Below are positions 8,503 through 16,250 of a stretch of DNA of 51,880 bases, in pieces. Source of the stretch: Actinomycetes bacterium (GTDB lineage: Bacteria > Actinomycetota > Thermoleophilia > Solirubrobacterales > Solirubrobacteraceae); NCBI GenBank assembly GCA_021792455.1, contig JAJYUP010000010.1, forward strand, positions 1-51,880, given 5' to 3'. The stretch's first letter is position 1. Every line of letters begins with the position of its first letter. The notes under the pieces were generated by a model. That model saw only the letters and a program-made list of their open reading frames with translations, was not told the origin of the DNA and did no database searches. The translations under genes were made by a program, and so were the position numbers.

Positions 8503-9001
8503 CGTGGTGCCTCTCTGTCTGTGGTGGCTTGCCTATTAGGTGCACCGGCGCGAGCGCCGCAACCTGGGCGAGCGGCGCATGCGCGATCCCCGCTCATCAG
8601 GTGCTCATAGGACCTGAATGGTCGCAAACGTCGAGTTGGCGGTGAGCACGTTGTCGCTGAGCGTCTGATCATCGGTGAGCGGTCGCCCAGGATCTCGTCT
8701 GTGATCCACGAGCGTCCTCATCCAATCTATCGTTTGGTAGGTTCCGATGTGAGCTGGGCTGAAGCCCAAACCCCGCCGAACAGTGAAGGCAGTGGGGCTG
8801 AGGCGCGGGCGCGGGCCGCGACACCGAGGACGATGATGCTGATGATGATGATGAAGGCGATGACGATGCGGTGCAGGAGTGGGCACACGTGATGCGGAGC
8901 AGGCGGCGCGATGCGCGATCGTGACGCGACACGCGCACCGCGCGGCTGAGCAGTCGGCGATGATGGGCGCAGAAGGCAGCGAGACGGCAAGGAGGATGTG
9001 A
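8503..9001. other. Divergent control region, LLM genes versus PEP-like operon
   Basis: No gene is recognised here. The region holds an operator-like site at 8722-8746, a short GAT/ATG trinucleotide stretch at about 8833-8872 (GATGATGATGATG) and the strong ribosome-binding site AAGGAGG before the ATG at 9002. Open frames on the minus strand are Ser/His-rich and look like shadows of the trinucleotide run. Confidence 0.5.
8722..8746. promoter_or_regulatory. Operator-like site, CGTTTGGTAGGTTCCG core
   Basis: The sequence CGTTTGGTAGGTTCCG at 8731-8746 differs by one base from CGTTTGGTAGATTCCG upstream of the flavoprotein gene at 18446-18461. The left arm CCAATCTAT is a weak partner. The position, between divergent units, suits a repressor site. 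No regulator gene is in the window. Confidence 0.45.
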
Positions 9002-9349
9002 ATGGGAAGCACAGTTGGACGCGGTCAAGTCGTCTCAGGCTCCGGCACAGAGGGGATCGTGCATCGGGCAAACGACGTGAAAGAGGTGATGGCCCTGCTC
9101 GGCCGGGAGGATCTCGAGCAGGTGATCCTCCTCACCGACTCGCCTTCTGCGACCGCAGTCGTGCCCCTGCTCGCAAAGGTGCGCGGGGTGATCTGCAGGT
9201 CTGGCGGGCCGACCTCCCACCTCGCGATCGTCTCGCGTGAGTTCGGGCTCGCCGCCGTGATGGGGGCGGAGATCGAGGATCCCGACTCACTGGAGGGTGA
9301 GCGAGTGATCCTCACGGAGGATGGCGTGATCCAGCGAGTGCAGAGCTGA
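9002..9349 (+). CDS. Stand-alone PEP-utilising swivel (phosphohistidine) domain
   Basis: This 115-aa protein corresponds to only the mobile domain of PEP synthase/pyruvate phosphate dikinase. The motif CRSGGPTSHLAIVSREFGLA carries the His (TSH) that is phosphorylated and swings between active sites; the following AAVMGAEIEDPDSLEGE is the usual end of the domain. In normal enzymes this domain sits in the middle of a ~800-aa chain, between an ATP-grasp domain and a TIM barrel. Here it starts independently with a perfect AAGGAGG site 7 bases from the ATG. The TIM barrel is encoded by the next gene. No ATP-grasp domain is found in the window. Confidence 0.88.
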   Translation: MGSTVGRGQVVSGSGTEGIVHRANDVKEVMALLGREDLEQVILLTDSPSATAVVPLLAKVRGVICRSGGPTSHLAIVSREFGLAAVMGAEIEDPDSLEGERVILTEDGVIQRVQS

Positions 9350-9417
9350 GCGAGACGTGCGAGCGGTTCCGCGTGAGGGCGAGCTGAGTGTGGCGCTCAG
9401 CGAGACGTGCGAGCAGA
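9345..9417. repeat. Direct repeat at a gene end
   Basis: AGCGAGACGTGCGAGC occurs right after the swivel-domain stop (about 9349-9364) and again at about 9399-9414, each preceded by a CTGAG/CTCAG context. The repeat sits in the 110-base gap between the two PEP-synthase-like modules. Confidence 0.65.
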
Positions 9418-9459
9418 TGCGAACGCGAGCGGTCACGCATTCGGAGCACTGGGCTTACG

Positions 9460-10338
9460 ATGCGTCGGCCTGAGCTCATGCTGAACATCAGCGTGCCGCA
9501 GCTCGCCGCGCAGGCGGCGGCGATGCCTGCAGACGGCGTCGGCCTGATGCGCGCAGAGTTCCTCGCGCTGCACGCAGGGCGCCATCCGCGACGCATCCTC
9601 GCTGAAGGCGGCGCCGACGCCTATGTGCAGCTGTTCAGGGACGGCATCCAAGCGGTTGCCGCCGCCTTCCATCCACGACCTGTCACCTACCGCACCTCTG
9701 ACCTGAAGAGCAACGAGTACCGCGGGCTTGCGGGCGGCGAGGAGTTCGAGCCGCAGGAGGCGAACCCGATGATCGGCGCGCGCGGCGTCTACCGCTACAT
9801 CACCCACCCCGACGAGTTTGCGCTCGAGCTCGCCGCGCTGCGGCAGGTGCGCGCCGAAGGCTTCGACAACGTCCGCGTGATGCTTCCCTTCGTGCGCACG
9901 CTGGGCGAGCTGACCGAGGTGAAGGCCCTGATCGCCTCCTCCGGCCTGCTCGACGACGGCATCGAGCTGTGGGCGATGGCGGAGGTGCCCTCGATCGCGC
10001 TGCTCGCACAGGATGTCGCCGCTGAATGCGACGGCCTGTCGATCGGCTCGAACGACCTGGTCGCGCTCGTCCTCGGCGTCGACCGCGACTCCCCCGATCT
10101 GAACGCCCGCTACCGCTCGAATGATCCAGCCGTGCTCGAGGCGCTGCGCCGCATCATCGAGGGGGCGCACGCAGAGCAGCGCCCAGTCTCGATCTGCGGC
10201 GATCACCCAAGCAGTGAACGGGAGCTCGTGCAGGCGCTGCTTCAGATGGGAATCGACTGCATATCCGTCGTTCCGCAGGCATTCGCGCAGACGAGCGCTC
10301 TGCTCGACGAGCTGACGCTGAAGGGAGCACGATCCTGA
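9460..10338 (+). CDS. Stand-alone PEP-synthase-type TIM barrel (PEP/pyruvate-binding domain)
   Basis: The protein is 292 aa from the ATG at 9460; ATG 9478 or GTG 9388 are alternatives. All signature segments of the PEP-utilising C-terminal barrel are present: GVGLMRAEFL, RTSDLKSNEYRGLAGG, NPMIGARGVYRY, VRVMLPFVRT, WAMAEVPS, SIGSNDLVALVLGVDRDS and SICGDHPS. The last keeps the catalytic Cys that protonates the enolate. Together with the preceding swivel protein it could move a phosphoryl group between phosphohistidine and an enol acceptor or donor. The acceptor need not be pyruvate. The missing ATP-binding domain is the oddity. Its stop overlaps the start of the next gene (TGATG). Confidence 0.88.
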   Translation: MRRPELMLNISVPQLAAQAAAMPADGVGLMRAEFLALHAGRHPRRILAEGGADAYVQLFRDGIQAVAAAFHPRPVTYRTSDLKSNEYRGLAGGEEFEPQEANPMIGARGVYRYITHPDEFALELAALRQVRAEGFDNVRVMLPFVRTLGELTEVKALIASSGLLDDGIELWAMAEVPSIALLAQDVAAECDGLSIGSNDLVALVLGVDRDSPDLNARYRSNDPAVLEALRRIIEGAHAEQRPVSICGDHPSSERELVQALLQMGIDCISVVPQAFAQTSALLDELTLKGARS

Positions 10339-11501
10339 TGGCTGTGCCAAGTCCGCCGCTTGCGAGACAGATACGCCGCTACGGCGAGAACGTGAGGGAC
10401 TTCTTTCACGCAAGCGAGCGCGACACGCTGATCTCGCCGCTCTTCAACGTCTCGTTGAGGCTCGTGCTCGGCAGCTACTGCTACTTCGAGCACCTGCCGT
10501 CGCTGCTGCGCGAGGTGCTCGCCGCGGCAAGCCCCGAGCAGATCGCAGAGCGGATGAAGGAGGTCGCCGTGCGGCCGAACTACGTGCACCTGAACGCGAT
10601 GATGCTCGGCTACTTCAACGGCCGCGAGCAGCTGCGGCTTCGGCAGGGCCTCGCCGCCGATGAGGTCCTCCCGCAGGAGAGCCGCGCCGACGACGAGCTG
10701 CTCGTCGACTTCTGGCACCGGGTCGGCAGCCTGTATGTGGAGGCGGAGTCCTACGTGCCCTCAGAGATCGACTACAGGCTTCCGATTCTCAGCGGGGAGC
10801 AGATCGCTGAGCTCGCGGGCGAGCTCGTGGCGGAGGCGCCAGAGCGCCGGCGTGCGGTGCGGCGCATGAGCTCCATCACGGAGCTCTACACGTTCATCAA
10901 CAACGGCGAGGCTCGTGTCGGGGTCTTTCACCACGGCCCATACCCGCTTGGGGACGGCGACATCCTGATCGTGAAGGAGCTCGTCGGCCTCCGCGACGAC
11001 TTCCTGCCATGGGAGCTCGCGGAGCGCCCTCACGTCGACGCGGTCGCACGCGTGATGCGGCTGCGCGGCGTGGATGTGAAGATAGACCTGTTCGGGAGCA
11101 TGGTCGCGAAACCGTTCGAGTATGCGGACCAGATCGTCTCAGAGGTACTGCTCGGGCGTGAAGGGCAGACGCTCCGGAGGCTCTCCGAGCAGGACATCGC
11201 CGAGATCGAACGGGTCGCGGGCAACGCCCAGGTGAGCATGTACGAGCAGGCGGCGAGCTGGACGCCTGAGTACCAGATCGCCTACGGCGCCGATCTGTAC
11301 GCCGCGCTCGCGCTGACGTTCGCCCGCTGCGCCGGCCTGAACCTGGACGAGCAGGTGAGGGAGGCATTCCACCGCACGGCGGCAGAAAGGGTTCCGGCGC
11401 TGCAGAGCGGCGAGGATCCGCCCCTGATCCTGGAGCGGCTCGGCGCGAACGAGGGGCAGCTGTACTCGACGGCGCTCCCCTTGGGAGATAGGGAGGCGTG
11501 A
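10338..11501 (+). CDS. Conserved protein of unknown function, paralogue A
   Basis: A 387-aa soluble protein, translationally coupled to the TIM-barrel gene. I do not recognise the family. It is a paralogue of the next gene: both share a central block FxHGPYxLxDxxI, then LRxDxLPW about 20 residues later and DxFGS another ~35 residues on (GVFHHGPYPLGDGDIL, LRDDFLPWELAERPH, IDLFGSMV). The conserved His, Asp and Arg suggest an active or binding site. There is no ATP-grasp, Rossmann or membrane signature. Position in the split PEP-synthase operon suggests a subunit or acceptor-binding component, by inference. Confidence 0.8.
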   Translation: MAVPSPPLARQIRRYGENVRDFFHASERDTLISPLFNVSLRLVLGSYCYFEHLPSLLREVLAAASPEQIAERMKEVAVRPNYVHLNAMMLGYFNGREQLRLRQGLAADEVLPQESRADDELLVDFWHRVGSLYVEAESYVPSEIDYRLPILSGEQIAELAGELVAEAPERRRAVRRMSSITELYTFINNGEARVGVFHHGPYPLGDGDILIVKELVGLRDDFLPWELAERPHVDAVARVMRLRGVDVKIDLFGSMVAKPFEYADQIVSEVLLGREGQTLRRLSEQDIAEIERVAGNAQVSMYEQAASWTPEYQIAYGADLYAALALTFARCAGLNLDEQVREAFHRTAAERVPALQSGEDPPLILERLGANEGQLYSTALPLGDREA

Positions 11502-11571
11502 TGGCGCAGCGGAGCCTCGCGATCCGCTTCACGGCGCTCCCCTTGGGGGATGGGGAGGCGTGATGGCGCAG
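11469..11571. repeat. 41-bp repeat at 62-bp period spanning a gene junction
   Basis: ACGGCGCTCCCCTTGGG followed by GGGAGGCGTGATGGCGCAG occurs at 11469-11509 and, with a few changes, at 11531-11571. The first copy contains the stop of paralogue A; the second contains the ribosome-binding site and start of paralogue B. A 62-bp segment including the junction appears to have been tandemly duplicated. Confidence 0.85.
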
Positions 11572-12717
11572 ATCGACGTTGCAAGGGTGAACGAGATCAT
11601 CCACGTGTTCGGCGAGCACCAGAAGGCGGACATGCGCGCGATGCGGCGAGAAAGCATGAAGTCGATGCTCTTCGACCTGCCCCGCCGCTCCTCCCTAGGG
11701 TGGGAGGTCCTCTATCAGCACGAGGTGAGCTTTCTGCGTGAGCTCTCCAAGCATGCGCCGCCAGAGCGCCTCGGCGCACTGATGCGCACCCCAGGCAGCA
11801 GGCCCTACGCGCTCCAGCCGTTCATCGTGATGTGCACCTACCTCGGAGCGCGCCAGCAGCACATGCTCGACCTCGGGCTGAGAGAAGGGCAGCCCTTCCC
11901 TGAGGAGCGCCTCGAGGAGCTCGCGTTCCTCACCGACTGGTGGGAGCGGCTGATGCGCTCCTACCGCACAGACGGGCTGCTTCTGCCCAACGAAGCAGAT
12001 GGAGGACTTCAGATCCTCGACGAGCAGACGATCGAGCAGGTCAGATCTCGGCTGCGGCCGGCGCCGCGTGAGCGCTACGCCGCGATCCGGCGGATGGCGG
12101 CAACCCTGCAGCTGTACCTGTTCATCCTGCACGGGGAGCAGCGCGACGGGATCTTCGGGCACGGGCCATATCAGCTGCAGGACGACTCGATCCTCTTCTT
12201 CGCCGAGTACAACGACCTGCGCAACGACTACCTGCCGTGGGCGCAGACACAGGCACGCAACCTCTACGACAACGTCGTGATCGCCTACACCGCGACGGGC
12301 GTGTCGATGCGCTGTGACATGTTCGGATCGGTGACGCTCGACCCAAGCGAGCTCGCAGACGCGCTGAGCGGCGTCGCGCTGCTCAGAAACGAGAATGGCG
12401 CACTGCGCACGATCGACGACGAGGAGATCCCTCACATCCAGGCGGCGGCGGCGAGCGCCCAGGAGGAGCTCTATCTGAAGGCGGTGGAGTGGGACGAGCG
12501 CTACAAGATCGAATATGGCGCGCCCCTGTTCGCAAACCACCTGAAGGCATTCTTCGACCTCGCAGGGCTCGACGGCGGGGCGGCACAGTCGATCATGGAC
12601 GCCTGCAGGGCGAGCGGCGAGCGGATGCTCGAGAGCCTGCTGCGCACAGAGATGCCAACGGTCTGGACGCACATGGCCAGCACAGAGGGCGATTTCTTCT
12701 GGCCGGTGGCGACATGA
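11563..12717 (+). CDS. Conserved protein of unknown function, paralogue B
   Basis: The protein is 384 aa from ATG 11563, with GGGGAGG 4 bases upstream; a GTG at 11560 also exists. It shares with paralogue A the blocks GIFGHGPYQLQDDSIL, LRNDYLPWAQTQARN and CDMFGSV, but overall identity looks low, so the pair is an old duplication and probably forms a heteromer. No known family is recognised. The N-terminal half is largely helical. The stop overlaps a small frame (ATGA) that leads into the CoA-ligase gene. Confidence 0.8.
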   Translation: MAQIDVARVNEIIHVFGEHQKADMRAMRRESMKSMLFDLPRRSSLGWEVLYQHEVSFLRELSKHAPPERLGALMRTPGSRPYALQPFIVMCTYLGARQQHMLDLGLREGQPFPEERLEELAFLTDWWERLMRSYRTDGLLLPNEADGGLQILDEQTIEQVRSRLRPAPRERYAAIRRMAATLQLYLFILHGEQRDGIFGHGPYQLQDDSILFFAEYNDLRNDYLPWAQTQARNLYDNVVIAYTATGVSMRCDMFGSVTLDPSELADALSGVALLRNENGALRTIDDEEIPHIQAAAASAQEELYLKAVEWDERYKIEYGAPLFANHLKAFFDLAGLDGGAAQSIMDACRASGERMLESLLRTEMPTVWTHMASTEGDFFWPVAT

Positions 12718-12938
12718 TGGCGCGGCTCGCAGCAGAGGCCCTGATTGGAGCGGCGGGAGGGGCGGCAGGCGAGGCGCGCGCAGAGGGAGCGCCGCCACGA
12801 CGGGCGAGGAACGTGCGCACAGCGGCAGGCGAGGGGCGCGCGGAGGGAACCGTCTGCATCAGGGAGGATGAGACGGTCGCCGTGGCGATCCCGCCCGGCG
12901 TGACGAGAGCCCCCCGCATGGGCGAGGATGAGCGGTGA
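12714..12938 (+). CDS. Possible small coupled ORF (74 aa)
   Basis: This frame starts in an ATGA overlap with paralogue B and ends in a GTGA overlap with the CoA ligase, filling a 217-base gap that would otherwise be empty. The product is Ala/Arg/Glu-rich, with an internal imperfect repeat (AAGEARAEG and AAGEGRAEG) and a C-terminal EGTVCIREDETVAVAIPPG. It resembles no family I know. The double overlap favours translation, while the low-complexity repeat argues for duplication-derived spacer. Confidence 0.35.
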   Translation: MMARLAAEALIGAAGGAAGEARAEGAPPRRARNVRTAAGEGRAEGTVCIREDETVAVAIPPGVTRAPRMGEDER

Positions 12939-15127
12939 GCACGCTCGATCCTCTGCTGAGACCGCGGAGCATCGCGCTGATAGGCGCCTCGAGCGACGAG
13001 GCGAAGTTCGGCGGGCGCCCGCTCGCGGCCCTGCTGCGCTTCGGCTATGGAGGACGGCTGCACGCCGTCAACCCGCACCGCAGCGAGATCAAGGGGATCC
13101 CCTGCGCGAAGAGCGTCGAGGATCTGCCGGAGGGCCTCGACCTCGCTGTGATCGCGCTGCCCGCCGACGCCGCGATCGAGGCGCTGCACTCCTGCGCGCT
13201 GCGCGGCTTCAGGGCCGCCTGCCTGCTCTCTGGCGGCTTCTCCGAGGCGGGAACAGAGGGTGCCGGGAGGCAGCGGCGTCTGCTTCAGATCCTCAAAGGC
13301 TCGCAGATGCGCCTGCTCGGGCCGAACACCCCCGGCTTCGTGAACGTGCGCGACCGCGTCGCCTGCAGCGCAAGCGCGTTCACCCAGCGCGAGGAGATGT
13401 TCCCCGGCAAGATCGCCTTCGCAGTGCAGAGCGGCGCGGTCGCTGGGATCCTCGTCGACCGCGCGATGGACAGGGGCATAGGGGTGAACCTCGTCGTCTG
13501 CACCGGCAACGAGGTCGACGTCGGCGTCGCGGAGGTCGTTGCGCTCGCCGCAGAAGACGAGCAGACGCGAGCGATCGGGCTGTTCCTCGAGGGGCTTGGC
13601 GGCGACCGCAGGCTCGCCGAGGCACTGCGCGCCGCGCGCGAGCGCGGGCTCGGCATCGCCGTGATGAAGGCGGGACGCTCTGAGCAGGGGCGGCGCATCG
13701 TCGCCTCGCACACGGCGAACATCGTCGGCTCCGAGGGGTCCTTCAACGCCCTGTGCAAGAGTCTCGGGATCGTGCGCGCCTACGGGTACGACGATCTGAT
13801 CGAGGCGACCCAGCTGCTCGCAACGACGAAAGGGGCGGGGCGTCGAGTCGCCGTCGTCGGCTCCTCTGGCGGGATGAACACGCTGCTCGCAGACGCTGCA
13901 GGCGATCGGGGCATCGAGCTGCCGACGCTGAGCGAGCAGACCGTCGCAAAGATCGCGCAGCTGACCCCAGACTTCGGCTCCGCCTCCAACCCCGTCGACA
14001 TCTCGAGCGTGATCCTCGTGGAGCCGGAGCGGATGGGCCAGGCCCTTTCGCACCTCTCCGAGGACGAGAGCATCGAGACCGTCATCGTCGCGATCGGCGA
14101 TCACCCGCCGGCCCTCTCCTCTCGGTTTGCCTCAATCCTCACCGACAGCGCGCAGAAGGCGAAGACGCCGATCCTCGTTCAGTGGTCCGCAGGGCCGCTC
14201 TCCTTCGGAGGGATCGCCGCCTTGGGCAGGGCGAGCCTGCCTGTGCTGACAGAGCCTGAGCGGTTGATGTGGGCGTTGGATGCGACGACGCTCGCCAACG
14301 ACCGCCCGCGCGCGCCCCAGCGCGCGGGCGCGACAATGAACATCTGCGATGCCGCGAAGGCGATCGCAGGGGCGACCACCACCACCACACAGGTCGCAGC
14401 AGCCGCGGCAGGGGCGCAAGAGCGTGCAAACGCGGCGGAAGGAGCGGAAAGCGGGGTGCAGCAGGGGCCAGATCAGGCGCGTGGCATCTCGGAGTCGGAG
14501 GCGAAGGGTCTTCTCGCCGCAGTGGGCATCCGAGTTCCAAGAGGCGCGCTGCTCGGCGAGCACGACGACGTCGGTGCGTTGGTGGCGGAGCTCGGCGGCA
14601 CAGCGGTGCTGAAGGCGGACTGCATAGGGCCTGTCCACAAGAGCGAGCTTGGCGCCGTCGCACTTGGCGTGAGCGCAGCGGAGGCTGAGGCCGTCGCAGA
14701 GAGGGTGCGCTCTGCCGCTGTGCAGGCGCTTGGGGCAGAGCGCGTTCTTGGGGTGCTCGCAGAGGAGATGGTGGAGCCCATCGCGGAGCTGATCGTCTCC
14801 GTCAACGATGATCCCCAGGTCGGCCCAGTGATCACCGTCGGGCTCGGCGGGCAGCTCGTCGAGGTGCTCGCCGACACCTCGAGCAGGCTCGCTCCAGTCG
14901 ACGAGGCGGAGGCGCTTGCGATGCTGGGCGAGCTGAAGGGCGCCGCGATCCTGAAAGGCGTGCGCGGCCGCCCCGCCGCCGACACGCGCGCCGGGGCAAG
15001 GCTCATCTCAGCGATCTCGCGTCTCGCGATCGACTCATCGCCGCACCTGCAGCTGCTCGAGTGCAACCCCGTCGCTCTGCTGGAAGACGGGGCGCTCGTC
15101 CTCGACGCCGTGATCGAGCTGCGCTGA
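12935..15127 (+). CDS. ADP-forming acetate/acyl-CoA ligase family protein (fused alpha-beta)
   Basis: A 730-aa NDP-forming acyl-CoA synthetase. The CoA-binding Rossmann part comes first (RPRSIALIGASSDEAKFGG; VNPHRSEIKGIP). The succinyl-CoA-synthetase-like part follows, with the phosphorylatable His at about residue 259 (IVASHTANIVGSEGSF). A low-complexity Thr/Ala linker lies around residues 480-510. The C-terminal ATP-grasp domain has the second functional His (GPVHKSELGAVALGV). It would reversibly convert acyl-CoA + ADP + Pi to acid + CoA + ATP, or the reverse. The GTG start overlaps the preceding small frame. A second copy of the family lies one gene downstream. Confidence 0.88.
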   Translation: MSTLDPLLRPRSIALIGASSDEAKFGGRPLAALLRFGYGGRLHAVNPHRSEIKGIPCAKSVEDLPEGLDLAVIALPADAAIEALHSCALRGFRAACLLSGGFSEAGTEGAGRQRRLLQILKGSQMRLLGPNTPGFVNVRDRVACSASAFTQREEMFPGKIAFAVQSGAVAGILVDRAMDRGIGVNLVVCTGNEVDVGVAEVVALAAEDEQTRAIGLFLEGLGGDRRLAEALRAARERGLGIAVMKAGRSEQGRRIVASHTANIVGSEGSFNALCKSLGIVRAYGYDDLIEATQLLATTKGAGRRVAVVGSSGGMNTLLADAAGDRGIELPTLSEQTVAKIAQLTPDFGSASNPVDISSVILVEPERMGQALSHLSEDESIETVIVAIGDHPPALSSRFASILTDSAQKAKTPILVQWSAGPLSFGGIAALGRASLPVLTEPERLMWALDATTLANDRPRAPQRAGATMNICDAAKAIAGATTTTTQVAAAAAGAQERANAAEGAESGVQQGPDQARGISESEAKGLLAAVGIRVPRGALLGEHDDVGALVAELGGTAVLKADCIGPVHKSELGAVALGVSAAEAEAVAERVRSAAVQALGAERVLGVLAEEMVEPIAELIVSVNDDPQVGPVITVGLGGQLVEVLADTSSRLAPVDEAEALAMLGELKGAAILKGVRGRPAADTRAGARLISAISRLAIDSSPHLQLLECNPVALLEDGALVLDAVIELR

Positions 15128-15237
15128 TGGCCGTATGCAGGTGCACACACGATCCGCGAGGGGGTGCACACGATGGTGCACACGATGTGTCAGATGATCT
15201 CGACCCGATGATGGAGCCGCGCTGATGGCCGCACCCC
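15110..15237. repeat. Junction duplication with GGTGCACACGAT units
   Basis: GAGCTGCGCTGATGGCCG at the CoA-ligase stop (about 15116-15133) recurs as GAGCCGCGCTGATGGCCG at about 15214-15231, where it supplies the next gene's start. Between them lie three imperfect GGTGCACACGAT units. The gene junction has been copied, as at 11469. Confidence 0.8.
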
Positions 15238-16250
15238 TCACACCGCTCGACGAGCTCTACCGCCACCAGCTCGTCGCACCCGCGGCGACAGTCGAGCATC
15301 AGAAGGACAGCTGGGCGGAGCGCTGCTACCACCTGCTCAACCTCGGCGGCGGCATGGTGCTGAACGCGGGTCGTGCCGTCTACGCCAACGCGGGGCGAAG
15401 AAGCGGCTTCGTCGGCTTCACCGACGGTCGCACGCAGCACTGCCTCCGCGTTGCCGAGCCCTTCGCCATCGGGCAGGACCCTGACGATCCGAGCATCGGT
15501 CCATTGAGGATCGAGGCGGTGAGGCCACTGAAGGAGGTGAAGATCAGCCTCGCGAAGGAGACGTTCCCCGTCGCCCTCGATCTCACCTGGACCGCGCGCT
15601 TTCCTCCTGTCGCAACCGATCCGAACCGCATCGAGCGAGACGGACAGGTCTTGACGCACTACATGAACTTCTTCCAGTCCGGCGTCTACTCAGGGACCGT
15701 GGCGGTGGAGGGGCGCGAGATGACGGTGAGCGGGCGGGCGGGCTTTCGGGACCGCGGCTGGGGCCTGCGCAAGCACGAGGGTGCCCCGAAGCGCGGCCTC
15801 GTCGTCTTCTGCGGATGCGAGCTGCAAGCGCAGTCGCTGTACGTGCTTTTGTACGAGACAGCCTCTGGGAAGCGCGTCTTCACGAACGGCTGGCTGATCG
15901 GCGATGAAGGCACGATCGACACCGTCACAGGCGCAGAGCACGACCTCAGCTTCGCAGGCACCCTGCTCGAGGCCGGCGCGCTTCAGGTGAGCTTCGCCTC
16001 CGGTCGAGTGGAGACCCTCACCTTCGAGGTGACCGGCCGCCTCCACCTCAGCGGAGTCGGCTACACCGCCGATGAGAGTCGCGCCCTGCCAGGGGTCGAC
16101 CGCTTCGACCTCACCAACAGAGACGTCGTCGCGGAGCTCGACGGCCAGAACGACAACGCATGCGACTTTCGCTTCGCCGGGGGCAGCGGGCACGGCTACG
16201 TCGAGACAGGCCTGGGCGCCCACGCCCGCTACCGCAGCGGGCAGCGATGA
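15225..16250 (+). CDS. Lipocalin-like DUF7064/DUF7065-type protein
   Basis: A 341-aa protein rich in beta strand. It has the marker GRAGFRDRGWGLRKHEGAP and ITERDGQVL-like and QSGVYSGTVAVEGREM segments also seen in the gene at 20068 (QAGRYSGFVEVEGQRF; ERDRSWGVR). I place both, from memory, near the DUF7064/DUF7065 and CrtC/AttH lipocalin-like proteins, some of which are hydratases or cyclases acting on hydrophobic ligands. No signal peptide is seen, so it is probably cytoplasmic. It sits between two CoA ligases, overlapping the second by ATGA. Substrate unknown. Confidence 0.7.
   Translation: MAAPLTPLDELYRHQLVAPAATVEHQKDSWAERCYHLLNLGGGMVLNAGRAVYANAGRRSGFVGFTDGRTQHCLRVAEPFAIGQDPDDPSIGPLRIEAVRPLKEVKISLAKETFPVALDLTWTARFPPVATDPNRIERDGQVLTHYMNFFQSGVYSGTVAVEGREMTVSGRAGFRDRGWGLRKHEGAPKRGLVVFCGCELQAQSLYVLLYETASGKRVFTNGWLIGDEGTIDTVTGAEHDLSFAGTLLEAGALQVSFASGRVETLTFEVTGRLHLSGVGYTADESRALPGVDRFDLTNRDVVAELDGQNDNACDFRFAGGSGHGYVETGLGAHARYRSGQR

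Noticed and set aside
12593-14104. Long minus-strand open frame (503 codons) opposite paralogue B and the CoA ligase
   Set aside because: Antisense shadow; Arg/Ala/Asp-rich without domain signatures, while the plus strand has recognised motifs.
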